Assembly (NCBI GenBank): GCA_003116995.1
Contig: BDSL01000001.1
Span: forward strand, 558,001-622,000
Length of the DNA: 64,000 nt
Origin: Yamagishiella unicocca
Lineage: Eukaryota > Chlorophyta > Chlorophyceae > Chlamydomonadales > Volvocaceae
Reading direction: 5' to 3'
Part shown: positions 23,201-33,000 of the stretch, piece by piece
How the letters are laid out: each line of letters opens with the position of its first letter
Position numbering within the stretch: position 1 is the stretch's first letter
Notes under the pieces: model-generated
What the model saw: only the letters and a program-made list of their open reading frames with translations
The model's database searches: none
Told to the model about the DNA's origin: nothing
Position numbers and translations under genes: made by a program

Positions 23201-26200
23201 CGCGCTCCCCCAAGCCACCGCCATCGGCGCCGCCTGGCGCCCTGCCGTACCACCCTCACGGGATGGCGGCAGCGGCAGCAGCGGCGGAGTGGGCAGCTGG
23301 CAGCAGCGGCGTTGAGGCGGCGTCTCCAGCGGCTGGCGACGGCGATCAGACGGGGGACACCGGTGCCCAGACGTCAGTGCGGACTTGGCTGTTCCCGGCG
23401 GGAGGACTGGGGGCCGCGCGGACCTCGGCGACGGGGACGGCGCGCGGGCCGGCGTTAGGGGGCTTTCGACGGGCCATTGACGAGGGTGGCGACTGGAGCA
23501 ATGGCCGCGACAGCACCGCCTCCGCCACCAGGTGTACCGGCTGGGGCCAGCAGCCGGAGGCCGGCAGCGGGGAGGACGGCGGGGAGATGTGGTGCGTGCG
23601 CGTGAAAGGGCTCAGGTGAGTGGGTGGGCGGAGGTCCAAGGAGGGGGCACCGAGGCTGGCGGAATGGGTCCGGAGTGTGGTTACCGGTATGGAGTTTTAG
23701 AGGGAGGAGGCGGGCCAGCAGCGGGGCAGGACGGGGCTTCGAGGAAGACCCGTGGAAAAATCCGGGAGGACGGGGCGGGGAGGCTGCGGGGGCGCCAACG
23801 CAGCTGGACAAGCGTCCGGGAGGCGAGGCTGCAACAGGCTTGGATCAGGCCCTGTAACTTGACCGTTCCTCCCTGGCGCCATTGCAGCTGCCAGCGGCTA
23901 TGTGGGAACTCAACTCGGCGACGTGTGCGTGCCCCCGGCCTCACCTTGCGGAGCGCAGGGTGCAGGCGGGAATAGACACGGGCTGCGTCAACTGGTCCGC
24001 GCCGCAGGCCGCTGCAGCGCTGTGCTACACAGGCAGCGTGGTGCGCAAGGGCCGCAAGCTGGCGCTGTGCGCTCGCCCCGGGCAGGTGCTGCTGTCACAG
24101 CAGGCGTGCGACGCCTTGGTGGCCGCGCAGCTGGCGCAGGTGCCCTGGCGGCGGACGGCCGCGGGCTGCGGCCCCGACGTCAGCAGCCGCTGCGCCCTGG
24201 GCAATGGCGGCGCGCATGCGGCCATGATCAGCTCGGACTTCTCAGCGGTGCGGCCGAGTGAAGCGGACGCGACCGCGCTGCCGCAGGTTCCCGGTGACCG
24301 CAGCCTGGAGGCCGTAGCTGGTGGCGGCGTCAGCACCGGCCGGCGGCTGAGCGAGGACGGACGGGCACCGGACCCAGCCGCCGGGACGGAGGGCGAGGGA
24401 GCGCCGCAGCTGCCGGCGCTGCTCCGCCCCATCGCCCTGGCGCCGCTGCAGTGCCGGAAGGCGAGGTCTTCTGGAGGCGTCGTCTTCGTGTGCAAGTGGG
24501 TGCCGTGCGCTAGGTCGTTAATCGCGCCCACGTCAGCTCGCGTCGTCTCCGCGACCATAAAACCCTAAGACCTACAACCCTGACATCCTAGAACCCGTCC
24601 CATGCTGTTTCACACAACGAGAGGCGTTGACAACTAAAATATATGCGGTACTAGCGCCACTGCAAGTTCCACTGGTCTTGCTGGCGGTGGTGGTGGTGGT
24701 GGTGGTGGTACCTATCCCCCCGATATCCCGACCTCCAGTATGCTCATGCACGTCCGACCACCCGGCTGGCACCTGGGCCTCCCAGCCGCGCTCCCACCTG
24801 CTGCAGTGCTTACCTGGCATCCCTCCCAATCATGTCCCTACTGCGGTACTGCCCCTCCAACCCCGGCACCGCAACCCTTGAACCCTGACGCGCAGGTTTG
24901 CGGACAGCTGGCAGTCCGCCGTCGCCAGTATGTGCCGGACCCCTCCGGAGCCCCCAGCTGCCCCCTCGACCCTGTTCCGTACACTCACCACCAACGCCCT
25001 GGCTTCGACACCGCATAAGGCCCGGAAGCGGCACCTCAATACGGCGTCCGGAGAGCCCGCAGCGTCCGAGCCACTCCCCAGGCTGTTCTCTCCAACCGCC
25101 TGTACGCCGCATCCTGTGTCGTACGATTTTGCCAGTGCGGTTGTCGGCGCACGTGCCAGGCGCAATGCCCTTGAAGCCCACGTGGCGACCGGAGCGACCG
25201 CGGGGGCCGGCGCCTCACCCAGCCGCGACGGCGGCTGCGGCGCCAGTGGCGGTCTGGGCTCCAGCGTCACCCTCGGGGCGGGCCTGGGCGGGCTGTGGCT
25301 GCTGGCCTCGTCGCAAAGCATTCCCTCGCACGCCTCTGTCGCCGCCGCGCAAGGTGCGGCGCGGGGACACCACCACCACCGCCACCACCTGCCGGAGTCC
25401 GCTGCGGACTGCACCCGCAGTGCGCCCCTGCGGGCCGCCTACCTCAGCAACACATTCTACGCCAACCGCGGCGGCGCCGACGCCGCAGGCGGGTCCTCAG
25501 GCGCGCTGGGCGTCGAAGTCCTGTCGCCGCCAGGATGCCTGGCGCAGGCTGCGCCATGTCTGCAGCTGCTGCGGCGCGAGCGCGGAGCTGTCTCCCGAGT
25601 GAGGTTGGGGGACTCCTCTCGAGGTGGCAGCAACGCGGCTGCCGCACTACTTGGCGGCAGTGACGGTGACGGCGACGGTGACGGTGACGACAACCCTGAC
25701 GACGACGGTGACGACGACGGTGGCGCAGAGGCGCACACGCCCGAGCGCCCGGCCTCCTCGCCCCGTCTGGCTGCGAGCCCCGTGACCATGGATGCCGCCG
25801 CAGACCGCGGCAGCTACGGCGGCCAGAGCCTGCAGGCGAGCCCCCGCCCCCGGAGGTACCGTTGCGCTTCATTGGATGTTGAGTACGGCGCGGCGGCGGC
25901 CGCCGTGCAGCGTCCGCCCCAGGCTGCGGGCCGAGTGGCAGCGGAGTTTGCGACTGGGCGCAACGGTGCGGCCCCCGGGGAGTGGGCGGCTAAGGGGGGG
26001 CCTGGAACTGCCGGTGGTGTGGCTGGCGGCGGAGCAGCGTCCGCCACCCACCGCGAATCATCGCCCACTTGGATTGGCGGGCTGGACCCCGGGGGCGGGG
26101 ACAGCCTGATGCTGGTGACGGGGCTGGAGCGTGAGTGGGAGGAGGGCGAGGAGGTCGGGATGGGTGCTTCGGCGCGTGCGGTGGAGGCGGAAGCCCGGGA

Positions 26201-26255
26201 GGCGGTCGCGTGGGGGGGAGTGGTGGCCGTGGATTTGCATGGGCGCGACAGCTGA
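14224..26255 (+). CDS. Receptor-type class III adenylate/guanylate cyclase with two cyclase-like domains
   Basis: Seventeen exons: 14224..14327, 14413..14464, 14570..14941, 15265..15367, 15497..15759, 15837..16681, 17068..17354, 17672..17885, 18049..18175, 18550..18663, 18796..19712, 19870..20101, 20488..20597, 21045..21228, 21661..23615, 23959..24495 and 24896..26255. All phases agree, giving about 2591 residues. Order: signal peptide (1-25); extracellular solute-binding-like domain (about 40-620, with GGSVFAVPLGSSPLLQF and VPRTWQQLASF); one membrane helix (about 686-706) followed by RRRR; cyclase domain 1 (VVTDIQDSTMLWEAL, YESATEGDSFILAF, then GLRVRIGVSSG); cyclase-like domain 2 (FCDVVYREAKAHGAYLV, then RVQAGIDTGCVNWS); and a long disordered tail. 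Large low-complexity inserts (about 290 and 600 residues) split each cyclase domain. The family makes cAMP or cGMP; substrate cannot be told here. The first two exons, the start of exon 6 and the 3' end are least certain. Confidence 0.85.
18274..18318. repeat. 15-bp tandem repeat in cyclase intron 9
   Basis: Three copies of a unit reading ATGGATGGCGGACAG (first copy diverged) lie in the intron between exons 9 and 10 of the cyclase gene. Confidence 0.75.
24683..24709. repeat. (GGT)n trinucleotide repeat in cyclase intron 16
   Basis: About eight to nine GGT units occur between the second cyclase-like domain exon and the tail exon. Confidence 0.85.
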
Positions 26256-26299
26256 CGGCGGCGTTACTACGCGTGAGGCAAGGCTCCGGAGCCGCCGCT

Positions 26300-26335
26300 G
26301 TGTGTGTGTTGTGTGTGTGTGTGTGTGTCTGCGTG
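26300..26335. repeat. (GT)n microsatellite
   Basis: A GTGTGTGTGTTGTGTGTGTG-type run begins about 45 bp after the cyclase stop codon, probably inside its 3' UTR. Confidence 0.85.
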
Positions 26336-26515
26336 TTGTGTCCGGGGCTGAACCAAGTGACCTTTTGACGCACGCACCAGGTGCTCGGCAGCCATCGCTG
26401 GCGCAGGATGGGGGGGTTGCGCGAAGCGAGCATGCTCTGTCAGCACTTGGGTTTTGGGGGCGCTGCCCTCGTTTGTGCCGGAGCAAATGGTGCAGGGGCA
26501 GGGCACGTGGGGGGC

Positions 26516-26564
26516 AGGCCTCGAAAAGCACATGGGTGGCAGGCCTCGAAAAGCACGTGGGTGG
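26516..26564. repeat. Tandem duplication, about 24 bp
   Basis: Two adjacent copies of a unit beginning AGGCCTCGAAAAGCAC and ending GGGTGG differ by one or two bases. Confidence 0.7.
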
Positions 26565-27284
26565 GGGGCGCTGGAAGGGGCCACGTGACGCGGAGCGCCG
26601 GTGTGCCCGTCTTATGTTGCCATGTCAGTTGAAGCGGCCCTGCCGAGGTTTTGCAGGCGCTAGCTGTCCAGGGGGGTTGCGCGGCAGGAGCGTTGCGTTG
26701 ACGCATGGGTTGCATTGCTGAAACAGTTACCATGACATTGGAATTTGTGGAGGTCTCCGGAATAGAAGCAGCCCGTTATTTAAGCCTGCGGCGCCTTCCC
26801 TCTATAAGTCCCGCCGGCGAAGCCTCAGCGGCCTTGCTGCCCTTTGTGGGTGCCTGTGCCCTCCAGCGGTGGGCATGGCACGTTTTAGGTGTCCTCTCTC
26901 CGGCAGCACTCACCCCGAATGTGCCCGGGGTGTGGCGTGTGAGGGGATTAGAATTTGTTCATCATGCCAGTAGATGGCTGCGTCGCTATATCATTGCAGC
27001 CGGCCTCATGGCGCGTATGCGCAATTATCGTCAATTATCACATGCACCGACTGTTCATGGTATTCATCTCCATACGGTCGGCATTGGGTTCGCTTCATAT
27101 ATTTTCCATAGGACCCGATTCCTCAATTCAATGCGATTGCTCTTCGTACGGCAGGACGGACAGGCTGCCCGCAAGCGTCGAGGCATTGTTCGCAAACCTT
27201 GGTAGCGCCAGAAGCGCTCAGGGCTGTGTGCATCATTTGCTGGGGGTTTAGAAGTCAGGATTGTGTGCGTCTTGAATTCAGGGC

Positions 27285-27498
27285 TGCGTGCATCTTGTGA
27301 AGAGCAAGTTTGTGAAGAGCAAGTCTTGTGAAGAGCAAGTTTGTGAAGAGCAAGTCTTGTGAAGAGCAAGTTTGTGAAGAGCAAGTCTTGTGAAGAGCAA
27401 GTTTGTGAAGAGCAAGTCTTGTGAAGAGCATGTCTTTTGAAGAGCAAGTCTTGTGAAGAGCAAGTCTTGCGAAGAGCAAGTCTTGTGAAGAGCAAGCC
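27285..27498. repeat. Minisatellite of 15- and 17-bp units
   Basis: Alternating units TTGTGAAGAGCAAG and TTGTGAAGAGCAAGTC, about thirteen in total, run up to 27498. A TGTAA motif (27500-27504) follows immediately. Alternation of two unit lengths gives a higher-order period of about 32 bp in the first half and uniform units in the second half. On the minus strand every unit reads as a short Leu/His/Lys/Thr/Cys/Ser repeat. Confidence 0.9.
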
Positions 27499-27504
27499 TT
27501 GTAA

Positions 27505-28140
27505 TTTGTAGTAACCGGCGTGGCTGCGGAGAGCTGGCGGAGATCCATGCGGGGGCGACGGACGGGGGGGTGAGGTGAGGGAAAACCGGAAGGGCTGTAG
27601 CGGGGGCAGCCCCCAAGAGGGGGGGGCTCCTGTAGCTCAAGCAGGCGGCGGTGTGCCTGTTGTTGCGTGTGGCTGCATCTAATGAACCGGTAAGGGTTGA
27701 TTGCTTAGTAGGATGCCGATAATATTGTCCCTGCGCGGACGCTCTATGAAGCTAAGGCGCGTGGGAGGTGACAGCTACGCGTAGGCAACCACGCACGTCG
27801 CCTGTAATGTAGGGGCATCGAGGGCGGAACGGGGGCTGACGAAGCGGCATCACTGGCGTCATTGAGATCCGTGCACATAGAGCTACATGCTGCAGTGCAG
27901 TGGCGCTACGCGCACGTTGTACGCGGCGTTGTTGTTTGGTTGGTGCACGTGCAGGTGCAGGTGGTGAATAATATTAGCTGTGTGGTGCATGAAGCTTGGA
28001 CATTACCCAGTGTGAGCAAGGCGCACGCGTTCACGCCTCTGTTATCGCTGGTGCGGGTGTTCTGGCGCCATAAACGTTGGTGTTCGCAATCCCGCCTAGC
28101 TAGCGTTTGTGGATTGGTGGAGATCGTCTGGACAGGCTGC
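27505..28140. other. Intergenic
   Basis: G-rich, then mixed-composition sequence without recognisable features. The frame that opens at 28141 is already free of stops from about 27862, but without an ATG. Confidence 0.4.
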
Positions 28141-29154
28141 ATGGTCACCGTGACCTTGTCTGCCACCTACTCTTACGTGACGACGTCCTTTGTCCTCTGG
28201 GTTCGGGCGAGGGTCTTGTGGGTTCAAGTATTATTCGCCTTGGTTGCAACAGTATTTGCAGCGTTCCATTATGCTCCAGTATTTTGTAACCAGCACAGCC
28301 AGCGCCCTGACAGGTCCTATCGTAGTAGGGATGGTGGTATGGTGTCGGCTTTTCACGCCTGTGCGCCCCTCCTAACCGCTTCTGAACTTGGTTGCGCTGC
28401 TGAGAGCACTGAGCAGGCGGGTATTCCTCGACACCCCCAAAACGAAACCGCCATTCCAGCCTACGCCAGTCGCTGTTCGCCGGTTCCTCCCGGGTTGAAA
28501 TGCCTGAGGCCTTGTCGTCAAACATCTTGCGTTCGCTGCGGCGGGAAACTTCTGTGTTACATCGTTGCACAGAGGCAAGAACACCGGGGCAGCGCAGCAG
28601 GGGCTAGCGTGAAAGCGATGAAATGCCATGCCGTACTATACGACATCGCGCGGGCGCTGGAGTTTCGGCACCTTGCCCCGTGCCTCCGTACACCATTTAA
28701 CAATGATGTCCCAACTCCACGGCGCCATGACCCAGTCGCGGGTTCTCAGCTACTGGAACAGAAAATTTGGCTGTTTTGGCATCCTGGCCGGAACGGACAT
28801 AAACACAACAACAGTCCAAAGAAACAGGCCCCCACCTATCCTTTAATCGCCTCTTACGGCGCCACCATCTATCTCCAACGGCCACCGCGCACCAGTCCGG
28901 ACGCGGGCGCGAGTGCAATCGGCGCCGCGCCACGCGGCCAGCTGTCCTCAATCGCGAGTGCTAACAGTGGCGGGGTATCGTACAATGGGTATGACCTCGT
29001 CCTACCGCTGCCGCAACTGCTGTGCGTAGGCACGTTTCTGTGCAGCACCAGCGCCATTTGTAATAATCTTTTTGGACAAAACAAAGTCCGAGTCCGCCAC
29101 CAGGGCACGCACCGCATAATGATATTATTGCGGTCGCCGGCAGGTGGTTGGTGA
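28141..29154 (+). other. Long unexplained open reading frame (337 codons from ATG)
   Basis: An intronless frame runs from ATG 28141 to TGA at 29152-29154 and is open upstream to about 27862. The first 50 or so residues contain two hydrophobic stretches (LVEIVWTGCMVTVTL just before and at the ATG, then VLFALVATVFAAFHYA). The rest is Cys-, His- and Pro-containing without a known motif. Base composition is less GC-rich than the real exons nearby, and third positions lack the strong C/G bias. The length is surprising by chance, but the coding character is weak. It could be a young or orphan gene, or non-coding. Confidence 0.25.
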
Positions 29155-29409
29155 TTGGTGGCGTCGTACCAACGAACAAAGCTTTCAAACCCATAAACAC
29201 TCGCAACGCCGTTGCCTGCGAATCTCACGTCCCACCGTTACGCCTCGGACCAGCGCCTCAGCCCATGAACTTGCCCGCCTCCCATCCATCCTCCCCTTAC
29301 TAATTCTCGTCCCTGTCCACTCTCCAGCTGTCTGTCAATGGTGACATAATGGCTGGGAAATTCCGCTGGGAAAGCCCGGCAGCCCCCCCCCCCATACTAC
29401 CTCAAGCTT
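29155..29409. other. Spacer before the kinase 3' flank
   Basis: Nothing recognised; it contains a run of nine or more C residues at about 29381. Confidence 0.4.
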
Positions 29410-29845
29410 CCCCCGGCCTAGCTCGCTCTCTCCTGCTGTCCTCAGCCGTCTAATCTCTCCTGCTGTTCAACCTCTCCTGCTGTCCACAGCCGTCCAACCT
29501 CTCCTGCTGTCCTCAACCGTCCAACCTCTTCTGCTGTTCTCAACCGTCCACCCTCTCCTGCAGTCCTCAACCGTCCAACTTCTTCTGCTGTTCTCAACCG
29601 TCCAACCTCTCCTGCTGTCCTCAACCCTCCAACCTCTTCTGCTGTTCTCAACCGTCCAATCTCTCCTGCTGCCCTCAACCGTCCAATCTCTCCTGCTGTT
29701 CTCAACCGTCCAACCTCTCCCGCTGTTCTCAACCGTCCAACCTCTTCTGCTGTTCTCAACCGTCCAATCTCTCCTGCTGCCCTCAACCGTCCAATCTCTC
29801 CTGCTGTTCTCAACCGTCCAACCTCTCCCGCTGTTCTCAAGGAAG
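29410..29845. repeat. 27-bp minisatellite downstream of the kinase gene
   Basis: About sixteen copies of a pyrimidine-rich unit built on CTCCTGCTGTTCTCAACCG plus TCCAAC. The variation is patterned (CTGTC/CTGCC, CCTC/TCTC). The period is divisible by three, so two minus-strand frames are open across the whole array (29442-29942 and 29467-29904), reading variants of RTAGEVGRL or ENSRRGWTV. It lies 170-600 bp beyond the kinase stop codon. Confidence 0.9.
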
Positions 29846-30015
29846 TGCAGACGCCGCACAGCGGACTCCATCCATTGGAGCTGAAGCCCAAAGCGAGCGC
29901 GCAACCCTGTCCTTGAGACGACGAACTACGCCAGCGACACATCTTGCTTTTGATGATGCAATCGTCGTCGGGAGCTAGCCACGCAGCGTATCGGTCGTTT
30001 CGCGCGTTGAGAGCC

Positions 30016-33000
30016 TCACAGCCCGCCGCCCGCGTCGTAGCTGGCAGCTGCGGAAGCCTCTGCGAAACGTGGGATGGACGTCCACACGGCCTCCAGCTCC
30101 TTCATAGTGAAGTTGCGGCTGCGCTGGCTCAGCCGCCGGGGTGTGCTCCCCGCCGACCCAGCGGCGGTGGCTCCCGGCTGACACCCGCTGCCCAACTGGC
30201 AGCGGACTTGCTTCCAGCTGACTGTCAGCCCGCCGCCGATGCTGCCGCACATCACGCCGCCGCTGTCGTGACGCCCGACGCCCTCGGGACCTGCCCCCCC
30301 TGGACCAGGAACGTCGCTGGCTCTGGCGCCAGGCAACCGCGGTCCGGTGCTGCTGACGACGTGTGAGTTGTACGGCACGGTCGCGCCGCATGAACTGCGG
30401 GAGAAGACCGGGTCAGGGATGGAGCCGGCGGAGAGCACGGAGGCGGAACCGACCTTCGTGGCGGCGCGCAAGGCGCCAGCAGCAGACCCCCGCTGGGCAG
30501 GACCGAACGCGCCTGGGCTGGCGGGTTCGGAAGTCCCGGCGTAGGTGGTGCTCCGGAACCTCCCGCCGCCACTGCAGCGATCGAGCTGTTCGCACCCACC
30601 GCCCGCCGCCGCATCAGTCACCGTCAGGGCGCTGCTCGCGAACCTTGTGAACTTGCCGCCCCCCAGGAACATGGCGCGGTACAGGCGATCCACGGACTGC
30701 GCCCGCCCGACAGATCTGGGCGCAGACTCCGGCGGGCCTTCAGACGCCAGGCCAGCGCTGAGGATGGCGGCAGAGACCCCCAAGGGGCCTGTGGCCGGCC
30801 CCTCGCCACCCTCACCACGAGGGGTGGCCCCGCTGGGCGACTGGGCGCCCGTGGAGGCCCCGGTGGAGGGCTGCATGAGGACGTCGCTGATGCGGACGGG
30901 GGTGACGAAGGGCGGGGGTCGCAGGGCCGTGCCGGCCGGCGGCGGCGGCGGCGGTCCACCTCTGGTGGTGACCAGCGGGCGGAGACCCTCCAGGAAAGGC
31001 AGGTTCCGGAGCGCAGAGGGGTCGGGCGGGAAGCCTTGGTGCGGGAGGTCCGGAGGCAACCGCAGGTGGCAGGACTCCGTCTCCGGGAGCGGCTCCAGGC
31101 GGTTCAGGACCAGCTCCTGCGCGCTGGCGTTACGGCGGGCGCTCCGCGTGGGAGTGCTGCAGCAGGAAGACGGCGACGGAGCGGCGGCAGCAGCAGCAGC
31201 AGCCCCGAAGGCAGTAGCAATTGCCACGCCCGTGGGCGTCGTGCCGCCGTTGCTGCTGGTGCGCCTGCGGTGCCACAAGCTCCGGAAGCCACCGGGAGAG
31301 GCCGGGGCATCCGCAGCTGCAGGTGGGGCCCCGTACGACACCTCCTCCTCCTGTACGTGAGTGAAGGGGTTGAGGGCACCCCCCGCCCCGTCGCTGATTG
31401 AGCCACGCGACCCGCGGGTCAGCTCCAGGGCCGCCACTTCGTCGCCCAGCAGGTTGGAGGTGGCTCTGAGGGAGTTACCGGAGCTGGAGATCGAGGCCCA
31501 ATTGAGAGCCGGCGCGCCCGCCTGGCCGGCACGGAAGCTGGCGGCGCCGACGGATGCGTACGGCGGCGCTAGCGGAGCCATCCCCCGCGGACTCAGACCC
31601 ACCATGTATGCGCCAGTGCCGCCGCTGCCTCTGCCCGCAGGGCCCCCTGTTGGCGCCGCAAGCATGTGCAGCGGGGGCATACCCGGCAGCGGAATGCAGC
31701 CTGGCACCCCGGCGGCTCCGCCTGCTGACGTGGCGGTATGCGGCGGAACCAGCACGCTGCCCGCGAGGCCTCCTCCCAGGCACACTCCGCCGCAAGCGAT
31801 ACCACTGGCGCGGCATGACGGTGGCGGCGCGCAGGTGCTGCTGCTCATGCCGCTCATGCCGCTCATGCCGCTCGTGTTTTTGTTTTCCTTTGCCGAGGCG
31901 GCGCGGGTGCCCATCAGGGCGCCGGCTGCGATCCCGCTCGTGCCGATGTCGGGCTCGGAGAGCATCAGGTCGTTCGGCAGGCGCTCCAGTATGGCCCGGA
32001 TGTTATCATCCATCAGCGCGCAGCTTGTCTCCGTGAGGGAGGAGCCGAACATCCACCCAGCGGGCGGCGTGATGCTCCTGTTTGTGCTGCAGCTAGCGTA
32101 CGCCGCCATCGCGGTTACCGAGTTGGCGGTGCTGGGGGCGGTGCTGGGGGCGGTGCCGGGGGCGATGCCAGCTGCCATCAACCCAAGTGCCATCGACGCG
32201 GCGGCGGGGTCGATAACCACGGCCCGCTCGCACGCTGGCGCCTGAGAGAGTCCCGCCTCCATCTCCTCCTCCTCCTCCTCGTTGTCGACCGGCCCCAGCG
32301 GTGCCTCGTCCTCGTCCTCGTCCTCCGACCCGGTGGCGACTGGGTAGCACAGCTGGACGTACGGCAGCCGCGACCGGCACAGCAGCACCAGCGTGGTGAC
32401 GATGCTGTCCAGGGAGGGGCGCTCGGCCGGCGGCAGCCAGCACTGCCGTACCAGCTGGGCGTACTCGTGTGGCCAGGTTTCGGAGACAGGCAACACCCGC
32501 TCCGTGGGGACGGTGCGCTTGGACGCCAGCACCTCGCCCACCGTGTACTTGTCGTACGGTTTGCGGCCACTGTACAGCTCCCACAGTACGATACCTGCGG
32601 GGGGAAGGTTCGAAGCCGCGATAAGATATTTGTGCACGCCATGCTGCGTAAGCGATACTTTCATCTACGGCAACACCGGAACTGCAGCGTAGTGCGCCAG
32701 CGCAGATCAAGCCTCGCAATCAACACGTGCGCCCTAACGCGAATGGTAATCCCCCCATGAGTGACCCCCAACCGCCCATGCACCCACCCAGGGAATACAC
32801 GTCGGATTGGAAGGTGGGGCGGCCGCCCTCTTGGAACAGCTCCGGAGCCGCATGCGAGGGCGACGCCATCTCGCTCGCGCCCTCCTCGGCGGCCGCCAAT
32901 CCGCCACTGGCGCCCGGCTTCCCCGCCTCCCGCAGGCGCCGCAACACAAGCTCCACTTGGTAGCTGTGACTGAAGTCCGCAACCTGGCCGCGGCGAGTGG

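Larger units (their letters stand above)
26256..27284. other. Cyclase 3' flank / intergenic
   Basis: No further gene was recognised. A (GT)n tract and a 24-25 bp duplication occur here. The nearest TGTAA behind the cyclase stop is at 27500-27504, so this stretch may be a long 3' UTR. The open frame 26705-27205 has no family motif. Confidence 0.4.

Noticed and set aside
26705..27205. 166-codon frame after the cyclase stop
   Set aside because: No family resemblance or splice link; lies in the presumed 3' UTR or spacer.
29467..29904. Minus-strand frames over the 27-bp array as a repeat-protein gene
   Set aside because: No start context, splice link or unique sequence; kept only as a finding on the repeat.
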